Source of the DNA: Eubacterium sp.
Lineage (GTDB): Bacteria; Bacillota; Clostridia; Oscillospirales; Acutalibacteraceae
Direction of reading: 5' to 3'
NCBI GenBank assembly: GCA_022511225.1
Contig: JAFLRZ010000001.1
Span: forward strand, 124,001 to 188,000
DNA: 64,000 nt
The position numbers and the translations under genes are program-made. This document shows positions 25,899 to 33,308 of this stretch, one piece after another. The stretch's first letter is position 1; the number at the start of each line of letters is the position of its first letter. Below the pieces are notes generated by a model that ran no database searches, was not told where the DNA came from, and was given only the letters and a program-made list of their open reading frames with translations.

Positions 25899-28391
25899 TT
25901 ATACCACCTTATCTAAAATTTTTTGAACAGCTTTTTTAGTATTACTGTCAATAGTTTCATCGTTTAATACTGCATTTGCAATAGTGTTGTAACTATGCGT
26001 AACAACATCAGAATAAAAATATTCATTACCGATTTTAATATATGCTTTTGCAGAAATCTTCTGATTAAATGCTTTATCCGTATATGGAACATCGGTAAAC
26101 ACAAGGTTGTATGTTGTATACTCTCCGTGATCAATACGATTATTAGCAACTAATTTTAAGGCGTTATCAACTGTTAAATTATCAGTTTCTCCACTGTTAT
26201 ACACAAAGCCATATTCTTGAATGTTTTTATTCTCTTCGCCGTTATATTGATAACCAAAGCGTAAACCTGCATCTGTGACTCTGATGTTTCCGCCATTTGC
26301 AATAACCTCACCTAACAATGCAATATCATTTTCTTTCGCAAATGTTTCCATTGCACTTCCTTTAGGGGTTGCAATAGTTAAATCATTACAGTTGTAGAAT
26401 GTTCTTGCAGAAAAAGAGATAGCATCGGCGGTAGTTTTAACAAGTTTGAGGTTTTCGCAGCCGTAAAAAGCATGGTTATCAATTTCTGTTAGAGTACCGA
26501 GTTTAGCTATTTCAAGATTTGTGCAATTCTTAAACATGCCTGTGTTAGCTTGTGTTAAATTAGGCATTTCAACATTAACTAAATTATCACACAAATAGAA
26601 TGCATATCTTTCACAGTTTTCGACTCCGGGAGCAATAACTGTCTTTAAGTTCGGACAATTTGCAAAAGAATAATAGCCGATTTCTTTAACAGTTTCTGGT
26701 AAAATAATTGTCTCTACTGTTTGATTTCCAAGGAAGCAATAATCATCTATTTTTTGCACCTCATAACCATCTATTATTTCAGGTACTTTTATGACTTTTT
26801 CATTAATGAGCTGGCATCTGGATAGAGTATTGTACTGTCGTGTTGTGCTTGCCGAACTCATTAAATAACCGCTGTCATAATCATATATGGGAGCCTGAAA
26901 GTATTGAACTGTTTTTGCTTTTCCTGGTGCATATGCACAAGATGTGACTATTCGATATTTTGAAAAACTAACTGTTTCACCGGGAGTGTACAGATTAAAA
27001 TTATTTGCAACCCAAACCTTATACGGAATTTCAAGTGTTCCTCCCAAATTATCATAGTAATAAATAGAGGCATTTTCATCATCACAGTTAAATGATATAT
27101 CCGAGCAATTTGTATCACTATTGTTAATAACAGTATAATCAAATTGAACTTGTTCTAATTCGGCACCTGTTAATTGCTTTATACATTCATATGCATCTGC
27201 AATTACTCTATGTTCATCATTTTGGTTGTTTTCGTTTGTTGCCATTCCTGTTTCAAGTAAGAGTTCTTTAACTTCACTAACAGTTATATTTGGTTGTGTC
27301 AATATAAGTAACGCACAAATAGAACTTACAACTGGAGTTGCTGCTGACGTTCCATTCCAATCGGTTACTTGTTTTCCGTTGTTGTCATAACTTGTCATAC
27401 CATTTCCAGTCGCATATATATCAACGCCTTCGCCAAAATTACTGAAAGAAGCAAGTCCTTTGTTTTGACCTGTTGCACCAACAGTAATTGTACTTTCAAA
27501 AATGGCAGGTTGATGATAGCTATCTTTTAGATTCATAGATTTATTTCCCGCTGCTGCGATAACAAAAACATTATTTTTAGTTGCGTAGTCAACTGCATTA
27601 AGTAATGTAGTATGTATAAATCCTGCATTATCGTTTCCAAAACTGCAATTTAAAACCTTACAGCCATCTGCAACACCTAAATATATTGCCGATGCAGCTT
27701 TTGTAAGAGAACTGCCACCATCTTTATCAATAATCTGATAGGAATATAATCTAATATTATCAAGAGAGTTTTGAATAATTGTTCCTGCAACCTTTGTTCC
27801 GTGTCCTCGTCTATCTTCTGTTCCGTCTTCTTTATATCCGTCGACATATGAGTAACCGCCATCAATTCTATTTTTAGTGCATGAAGTGACTGCAATACCG
27901 CTGTCAATTACACCTACTTTAATTTTAGACATTTTTATGCCTTCTTTGTGAATTAATTTAATAGCGTCGTCGATATTGCTATTAACCGTGCTTACACATT
28001 GAGGCATAAAATCAAAATCATCTTTAGCCTCACATACGGCATCTGTTACTTCATAATCATATTCAACATAGTTTACATATGAGAGAGAATTATAGTACTT
28101 CTCAGCCTTTTCAGCAGATGATTCATTATCAAACTGCAGAACATACAAATCATCAATACCAGTTGCGACATCAATAGCATCTAAATAATCTATTTGTTTG
28201 CTTGAACTTACAATGAGTCTGCATGAGGGGTCATAAGACTTCTCGTCCATCTCTTTAAGTTCTTCGGCAAATTGAATTGCCTCTGATCTGGTTACATAAT
28301 CCTCACCAGGAGTAAATCCCTCTGCTGCTACTGCAATGTTGCAGGGAATGATAATACATAATACACACAATATAGATATGATTTTTTTCAC
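25899..28391 (-). CDS. Secreted subtilase (S8 protease) with BspA-type leucine-rich repeats
   Basis: The GTG at 28391 with AAGGAG 8 nt upstream is preferred. The product has about 830 residues. A signal peptide (KKIISILCVLCIIIPCNIAVAA) is followed by a propeptide-like region. The S8 domain has the full triad: Asp in KVGVIDSGIAV, His in RRGHGTKVAGTI, Ser in GTSAATPVVSSICALL. A beta-rich linker follows, then LRR_5/BspA repeats (ETIILPETVKEIGYYSFANC and relatives, about residues 560-690). A C-terminal domain of unknown type (GGNIRVTDAGLRFGYQYNGE onward) completes the protein. It is probably extracellular; no LPxTG is seen. The 40-residue peptide gene is directly coupled downstream. Confidence 0.9.
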   Translation of the reverse strand: MKKIISILCVLCIIIPCNIAVAAEGFTPGEDYVTRSEAIQFAEELKEMDEKSYDPSCRLIVSSSKQIDYLDAIDVATGIDDLYVLQFDNESSAEKAEKYYNSLSYVNYVEYDYEVTDAVCEAKDDFDFMPQCVSTVNSNIDDAIKLIHKEGIKMSKIKVGVIDSGIAVTSCTKNRIDGGYSYVDGYKEDGTEDRRGHGTKVAGTIIQNSLDNIRLYSYQIIDKDGGSSLTKAASAIYLGVADGCKVLNCSFGNDNAGFIHTTLLNAVDYATKNNVFVIAAAGNKSMNLKDSYHQPAIFESTITVGATGQNKGLASFSNFGEGVDIYATGNGMTSYDNNGKQVTDWNGTSAATPVVSSICALLILTQPNITVSEVKELLLETGMATNENNQNDEHRVIADAYECIKQLTGAELEQVQFDYTVINNSDTNCSDISFNCDDENASIYYYDNLGGTLEIPYKVWVANNFNLYTPGETVSFSKYRIVTSCAYAPGKAKTVQYFQAPIYDYDSGYLMSSASTTRQYNTLSRCQLINEKVIKVPEIIDGYEVQKIDDYCFLGNQTVETIILPETVKEIGYYSFANCPNLKTVIAPGVENCERYAFYLCDNLVNVEMPNLTQANTGMFKNCTNLEIAKLGTLTEIDNHAFYGCENLKLVKTTADAISFSARTFYNCNDLTIATPKGSAMETFAKENDIALLGEVIANGGNIRVTDAGLRFGYQYNGEENKNIQEYGFVYNSGETDNLTVDNALKLVANNRIDHGEYTTYNLVFTDVPYTDKAFNQKISAKAYIKIGNEYFYSDVVTHSYNTIANAVLNDETIDSNTKKAVQKILDKVV

Positions 28392-28478
28392 AAACAATAC
28401 TCCTTAAACATTTTATTCATATATGTATGTACATTTAACAACCAAAAACATTACACTTTTTTGAAAATAATTTTACAT

Positions 28479-28511
28479 AAAAAAAGAATTGTTCATTTAG
28501 TTGAACAATTC
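28479..28511 (-). terminator. Terminator of nanA
   Basis: On the minus strand the 10-bp stem GAATTGTTCA / TGAACAATTC is followed by seven T. It lies 12 nt after the nanA stop. Confidence 0.85.
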
Positions 28512-28523
28512 CTTTTGTTTTGC

Positions 28524-29429
28524 TTATAATTCAGCCACGTATTTATTGATTTTATCAGCTATGGATTTAACCTTATCGTCACATTCAACAGGAAGAAACG
28601 GCTTTCTCGGTTGTCCTGCATTAATACCGAAGCGAAGCGAAATCACCTGCTTTGCAGCACCGTAAAGAGAAGCACAGGACAGAAGATCAAAAATAACATC
28701 ATTTATTTTGAACTGTAATTCCTTTGCCTTATCGATTTCACCGCAGTCGATTAACTTATCAAGCTGAACGAAAAGCTCGGGCATAGTACCGTAAGTACCG
28801 CCGATACCTGCATTTGCTCCCATAAGTCTTCCACCGAGGTACTGCTCATCAGAGCCGTTGAAGATAATAAAATCTTTCCCTGCTATTGTTCTGAAGCGCT
28901 CCATATTATAAATAGGCTCTTCTGAATTTTTAATGCCTATAACCTTTGGGTTGTCAGCCATTCTCTTAAACAAATCATATGGCATATTAAACCCTGTAAG
29001 CTGTGGAATATTATAAATAATGAACGGCAGATCAACGCTGTCAATAATCGTATTCCAATGAAGCTCAACGCTTGCCGCGGGCAAACGGTAATACACACTC
29101 GGAACTGCAGAAATTGCATCAACGCCTACCTTTTCAGCGTGCTTTGCAAGAATCACGCTTTCACGGCTTGATGCACATCCGACGTGGGCAATTACAGTAA
29201 AATCATCGCCTGCCGACTCTGCTACCGCCTCGGTAATCTTCATTCTTTCCTCAGTGGAAAGCAGGAAGCCCTCACCTGTTGAGCCGCATACGTATACACC
29301 GCTGACACCCTTTTGCTTATATATTTCAACAAGCTTTTTTGTAGTATCTAAATCTACCGAATCATTTTCATCGTATATTGCATTAAGTGCAACAAATATA
29401 CCCTTAAATTTATTCAAATCAGTATTCAT
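28524..29429 (-). CDS. nanA: N-acetylneuraminate lyase
   Basis: It cleaves sialic acid to N-acetylmannosamine and pyruvate. The DHDPS/NAL fold is evident: the carboxylate loop GSTGEGFLLSTEER, the active-site tyrosine in IYNIPQLTGFNM and the Schiff-base lysine in VIGIKNSEE. STGEGFLLS and the partner genes nanE and nanK, divergently transcribed next to it, favour the lyase over dihydrodipicolinate synthase. The start at 29429 (MNTDLNKF) is chosen. An ATG three codons upstream is possible because the ribosome site is weak. The length is about 301 residues. Confidence 0.92.
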   Translation of the reverse strand: MNTDLNKFKGIFVALNAIYDENDSVDLDTTKKLVEIYKQKGVSGVYVCGSTGEGFLLSTEERMKITEAVAESAGDDFTVIAHVGCASSRESVILAKHAEKVGVDAISAVPSVYYRLPAASVELHWNTIIDSVDLPFIIYNIPQLTGFNMPYDLFKRMADNPKVIGIKNSEEPIYNMERFRTIAGKDFIIFNGSDEQYLGGRLMGANAGIGGTYGTMPELFVQLDKLIDCGEIDKAKELQFKINDVIFDLLSCASLYGAAKQVISLRFGINAGQPRKPFLPVECDDKVKSIADKINKYVAEL

Positions 29430-29446
29430 ATTCACCATCCCGCTAA

Positions 29447-29475
29447 ATGATAGCACACGAGCTTATGAATTTCAA
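29447..29475 (-). promoter_or_regulatory. Promoter of nanA
   Basis: On the minus strand TTGAAA (29470-29475), 17 bp, TATCAT (29447-29452). Confidence 0.7.
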
Positions 29476-29491
29476 TAATAAGATTGAAATT
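29468..29491. promoter_or_regulatory. Palindromic operator between nanA and nanE
   Basis: AATTTCAAT (29468-29476) and ATTGAAATT (29483-29491) form a 9-bp perfect inverted repeat with a 6-bp spacer. It covers the -35 boxes of both divergent nan promoters, so one bound regulator could control both units. The regulator gene is not in the window. Confidence 0.65.
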
Positions 29492-29512
29492 CGACAGTGT
29501 TATTGATATAAT
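29484..29512 (+). promoter_or_regulatory. Promoter of nanE-nanK
   Basis: TTGAAA (29484-29489), 17 bp, TATAAT (29507-29512). Confidence 0.75.
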
Positions 29513-29543
29513 TATTTTACTGAGAATATGAGGTTTGTTAATA

Positions 29544-30239
29544 ATGAATAACAAGGAAATATTAGATAAAATTAAGGGCGGACTTATCGTATCGTGTCAG
29601 GCGCTCAAGACCGAGCCGCTTTATGATAGCTATATTATGGCAAAAATGGCATGGGCGGCATATCTTGGCGGTGCAGTGGGTATAAGATGCAATACTGTTA
29701 AAGACATAAAGGCAATCAAGGAAATGGTTGATTTGCCTGTAATCGCAATAATCAAAGAGGAGTACGAGGACAGTGACGTATACATTACTCCTACGATGAA
29801 TGAGATCGACGCGCTTGTTGAAATAGGATGCGAAATTATTGCTACTGACGCTACAAACAGGACAAGACCTGACGGCAAAAGCTTTGAGGAATTTTTTACA
29901 GAAGTAAGAGCAAAATATCCGAATCAGCTCTTTATGGCAGACACATCCTGCTTTGAGGAAGGTAAAAAAGCTGAGGAGCTTGGCTTTGATTTAATCGGCA
30001 CTACTATGGCAGGATATACTCCGTATACGAAAGGAAGAGCCCTCCCCGACTGTGAGCTTATCAAAGAATATGCAACTAAGCTTAATACTCCCGTTATTGC
30101 TGAGGGCGGTATATGGTGCCCTGATGATTTGCTTAATGCATATGAAGCAGGAGCGTACAGTGCAGTAGTGGGAACTGCAATCACAAGACCTATGGACATA
30201 ACTAAAAGATTTGTAAAGGCTTTGGAGGAAAGTAAATGA
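29544..30239 (+). CDS. nanE: N-acetylmannosamine-6-phosphate 2-epimerase
   Basis: It converts ManNAc-6-phosphate to GlcNAc-6-phosphate in sialic acid breakdown. The TIM-barrel motifs GLIVSCQALKTEPLYDS, GIRCNTVKDIKAIK, EIIATDATNRTRPDG and VIAEGGIWCPDDL are typical of NanE, including the catalytic lysine in IIKEEY. The ATG at 29544 is preferred to a TTG at 29535. The 231-residue length is normal. The stop overlaps the nanK start (ATGA). Confidence 0.95.
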   Translation: MNNKEILDKIKGGLIVSCQALKTEPLYDSYIMAKMAWAAYLGGAVGIRCNTVKDIKAIKEMVDLPVIAIIKEEYEDSDVYITPTMNEIDALVEIGCEIIATDATNRTRPDGKSFEEFFTEVRAKYPNQLFMADTSCFEEGKKAEELGFDLIGTTMAGYTPYTKGRALPDCELIKEYATKLNTPVIAEGGIWCPDDLLNAYEAGAYSAVVGTAITRPMDITKRFVKALEESK

Positions 30240-31126
30240 GAATACTGACCTTTGACATAGGCGGAACGTTTATTAAATACGGTCTTTGCTTTTGTGACGG
30301 AGAAAGATATATACTTGAAGAATCGCATAAAACTGCAACTGAGGCTCAAAAAGGCGGACAAGCTATTCTTGACAAGGTTTTGGAAATTATATCTCTTTAT
30401 AAAGATATTGACAGAATAGGAATATCAACTGCCGGTCAGGTAGACAGCGAAAGCGGTGTTGTGGTATATTCAACTGGCAATATCCCCTATTACACCGGAA
30501 TGATGATAAAAAAGAATATTGAAAGCAAGACAGGAATTGCTACCTTTGTAGAAAATGATGTAAATGCGGCGGCAATCGGTGAGGCGCAGTTTGGCTCTGC
30601 AATCGGTTATAAAGACTTTATTTGCCTTACCTACGGCACAGGAATCGGCGGTGCAATATACATTAACGGTGATATATATAAGGGTGCAGGCTCATCGGCA
30701 GGCGAGCTTGGTCATATGATTATTCACTCAGGAGGAAAACAATGCACCTGCGGCGGTGAGGGATGCTATGAATGCTATGCATCTGCCAGAGCATTACTCT
30801 CATCAGTCAAGAAGGTTACAGGTAAAGATATGGACGGATTCGAAATCTTCTCTAAAGAGAACTTTAGTAAGCCTGAAATCCGCTCTGTAATTGATAACTG
30901 GATTGACGAAATAATTGCAGGACTTATCAATATTATTTACGTATTCAATCCGCCCTTGATAGTTCTTGGCGGAGGAATTATGAACGAGGACTATATAATC
31001 GATTTAATTGACAGAAAGCTTTATCCTAAGCTTATGGTAAATTACCGAAGTGTTAAAATCGTTCGCTCAAAAAACGGAAACAATGCGGGTATGCTCGGGG
31101 TTGCATACAAGGCATCACTGTTATAA
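30236..31126 (+). CDS. nanK: ROK-family sugar kinase, probably N-acetylmannosamine kinase
   Basis: ROK kinases phosphorylate sugars with ATP; in a nan operon the substrate should be ManNAc. Motifs: ATP phosphate loop FDIGGTFIKYG, sugar-binding ENDVNAAAIGEAQFG with the catalytic Asp, GTGIGGAIY, and the zinc site CTCGGEGCYECYAS. The length is 296 residues. Translation is coupled to nanE by a 4-nt overlap, and the 3' end overlaps the convergent membrane protein gene by 6 nt. Glucokinase activity is a possible alternative, but context supports NanK. Confidence 0.88.
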   Translation: MRILTFDIGGTFIKYGLCFCDGERYILEESHKTATEAQKGGQAILDKVLEIISLYKDIDRIGISTAGQVDSESGVVVYSTGNIPYYTGMMIKKNIESKTGIATFVENDVNAAAIGEAQFGSAIGYKDFICLTYGTGIGGAIYINGDIYKGAGSSAGELGHMIIHSGGKQCTCGGEGCYECYASARALLSSVKKVTGKDMDGFEIFSKENFSKPEIRSVIDNWIDEIIAGLINIIYVFNPPLIVLGGGIMNEDYIIDLIDRKLYPKLMVNYRSVKIVRSKNGNNAGMLGVAYKASLL

Positions 31127-31495
31127 TAAGCTCACTTTTTCCATTATTTTGAATACTGCACCTGATATTAAAAGCCATATCAGTGAAAACGGCAGGCATA
31201 TCTGCCCCATAAAATTAAACGGAGTATTCGAGTAATCCCAGACGTTTTCATTCAGGATAATATTAAACCATATTCCGAGAATCAACTCTATTGCGGTTAT
31301 AATCAATGCACCTATAATGCATTTTTGCCAGAATGTGAGACCGGTGAATTTTGAAATATAATAAAATGATGACAGCACGATTGCACCCGCAAAGAACATA
31401 GAATAGTGAGTTCTGCCGCGATATATAATTTCGAGCGTGCAATATCCGAAGCCGCCGAGGAGTGCTGCGTAGAGATAAACAAAAAATTCTTTCAT
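31121..31495 (-). CDS. Small membrane protein of the CmpB family ('putative ABC transporter permease')
   Basis: This 124-residue protein has four hydrophobic segments. The conserved stretch WDYSNTPFNFMGQICLPFSL near residue 85 is followed by another membrane helix. I recognise it as the ABC_trans_CmpB family, whose biochemical role is not established despite the name. It is convergent to nanK, with a 6-nt overlap, and divergent from the CCA-adding enzyme gene. No ATPase partner gene is adjacent. Confidence 0.75.
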   Translation of the reverse strand: MKEFFVYLYAALLGGFGYCTLEIIYRGRTHYSMFFAGAIVLSSFYYISKFTGLTFWQKCIIGALIITAIELILGIWFNIILNENVWDYSNTPFNFMGQICLPFSLIWLLISGAVFKIMEKVSLL

Positions 31496-31549
31496 ATTTG
31501 TAGTATCTGTAATATTGCAATAATATACAACAACCTAAGGAGGTGTAGT

Positions 31550-32902
31550 ATGGAAATATCTGAAAATGCACTGAATTTAATAAATCTTATAGAAAATTCA
31601 GGATACGAGGCATTTGCAGTTGGCGGATGCGTTCGCGACAGTCTTATGGGCAAACACTGTGATGATATTGACATAACTACATCTGCAACTCCTGCGCAGC
31701 TTGAAGGAATACTTGATGAAAACGGCATACGTTATATTGAAACGGGACTTAAGCACGGAACGATTACCGCAGTTATTGATAAAGAAAGCTTTGAAATAAC
31801 TACTTACAGAACAGAGGGCATTTATAAGGATAACAGGCACCCTGACAGTGTTGAGTTTGTTACTGATTTACGCGAGGATTTGTCACGCAGAGATTTCACT
31901 ATAAATGCAATGGCGTATAACGAAAAGAACGGTATTGTTGATTTATACGGCGGTAAGCAGGATATTGAAAACAGAATAATCCGCTGTGTCGGTGATGCAG
32001 ACAAGCGATTCAAGGAGGACGCCCTTCGCATTATGAGGGCAATTCGATTTTCTTCAGTGCTTGGCTTTGATATTGAGGAAAGCACAAAAAAAGCAATTTT
32101 TGATAACAGGCATTTGCTCATTAACGTATCTGCCGAAAGACTTTTCACAGAGCTTTCAAAGCTTCTGCTTGGTGACAATGTATTAAGCGTTCTCAAAGAA
32201 TACAGGAACGTTATAGCAGTATTTATACCGGAATTTGAGCCGATGTTCTCGTGCAAGCAGAATAATCCGTGGCATATATACGACGTATGGGAGCACACCT
32301 GCAAGGCGGTTGAAGAATCACCTAAAGAGCTCAAAATCAGGCTCACTATGCTTTTTCACGATATCGGAAAACCGTATACGAAAACTACTGATGATAACGG
32401 TATTGATCATTTTAAAGGTCATCAAAAAATCAGTGCAGATATTACGTCTGCAGTGCTCAAAAGACTTAAGGTATCAAATGAAATTTATGATTATCTTATG
32501 ACGCTGATACCTATTCATGATGTTCACATTGATGATAACAAGAAATGCATAAAAAGATGGCTTGGCAGACTTGGGAAGGACACGAACGGAGAATATTATC
32601 TTAAAGCACTTATTGACGTTAAGCGTTCTGACAAGCTTGGTCAGAATACTGAAAAAACAAAACCTGAGCTTAAAAAATTAGAATTATTAGAAGGAAAAAT
32701 TGATGATGTTATTGAGCTTAATGAGGCTATATCAGTCAGTGATTTAGCAGTGAACGGATATGACTTAATGGCACTCGGTATCAAGGGCAAGGAAATTGGA
32801 ATTGCACTGTCACAGCTTCTTGACAAGGTTATAAATGAAGAGCTTGAAAATGAAAAAAGTGTGCTTATAGATTATATAAAGAACAAAGGCTTGAACGGTT
32901 AG
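31550..32902 (+). CDS. cca: CCA tRNA nucleotidyltransferase
   Basis: It adds or repairs the 3' CCA end of tRNA. The start at 31550 has an ideal AGGAGGTG. An open frame extends upstream to 31406, but that part is shadow. The class II nucleotidyltransferase motif GGCVRDSLMG with DDIDITTSATP supplies the two metal aspartates. RRDFTINAMAYN and RFKEDALRIMRAIRF follow, and an HD-type domain with MLFHDIGKPYTK is at about residue 265. The length is 450 residues. A terminator overlaps the gene end. Confidence 0.95.
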   Translation: MEISENALNLINLIENSGYEAFAVGGCVRDSLMGKHCDDIDITTSATPAQLEGILDENGIRYIETGLKHGTITAVIDKESFEITTYRTEGIYKDNRHPDSVEFVTDLREDLSRRDFTINAMAYNEKNGIVDLYGGKQDIENRIIRCVGDADKRFKEDALRIMRAIRFSSVLGFDIEESTKKAIFDNRHLLINVSAERLFTELSKLLLGDNVLSVLKEYRNVIAVFIPEFEPMFSCKQNNPWHIYDVWEHTCKAVEESPKELKIRLTMLFHDIGKPYTKTTDDNGIDHFKGHQKISADITSAVLKRLKVSNEIYDYLMTLIPIHDVHIDDNKKCIKRWLGRLGKDTNGEYYLKALIDVKRSDKLGQNTEKTKPELKKLELLEGKIDDVIELNEAISVSDLAVNGYDLMALGIKGKEIGIALSQLLDKVINEELENEKSVLIDYIKNKGLNG

Positions 32903-32916
32903 GTTCAAGCCTTTGT
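32883..32916. terminator. Terminator between cca and the next convergent gene
   Basis: A 14-bp perfect stem ACAAAGGCTTGAAC / GTTCAAGCCTTTGT overlaps the cca stop. It lacks a strong T tract, so its efficiency is uncertain. Confidence 0.65.
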
Positions 32917-32918
32917 CA

Positions 32919-33308
32919 TTATTTGAAGATTATTTTTACAGGGTTTTTCTTGTTGAATTTTTCGAGTTCTTCCGTGAGCTGTTTAAGCTCGTCAGGATTA
33001 AGCGCTTCCCTCTCCTCGGGGTAATCCCAATTATCGAAGGGATTTTCCCTTGTACAAAGCATTTTGCCGTCATAAAGCACCCACGGAAACGCTAATATCT
33101 TGCGCTTATTTTTAACGTAATATAAGACTCCCCTGCTTCCGTTTGATACGTTTTTGAAAAATATCAAGCCTTTCGCCTGCTTCATAATAATTCTCACCTG
33201 TTGCTCAGGCGGAAGCTTTCTGAAGGAACGGCGGTTTACAAGAGGAAATACAATTATACCCAAAACGAGAACGGCAATTATTATTGCTATAATCTGTGCA
33301 GGTGTCAT
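32919..33308 (-). CDS. Membrane-anchored hypothetical protein
   Basis: This 129-residue protein has one N-terminal membrane segment (AQIIAIIIAVLVLGIIVFPLV). A basic stretch (NRRSFRKLPPEQQVRIIMKQ) and a soluble part with GVLYYVKNKRKILAFPWVLYDG follow. No family is recognised. It starts immediately after the alpha-mannosidase stop on the same strand, so it is probably its operon partner. Confidence 0.65.
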   Translation of the reverse strand: MTPAQIIAIIIAVLVLGIIVFPLVNRRSFRKLPPEQQVRIIMKQAKGLIFFKNVSNGSRGVLYYVKNKRKILAFPWVLYDGKMLCTRENPFDNWDYPEEREALNPDELKQLTEELEKFNKKNPVKIIFK

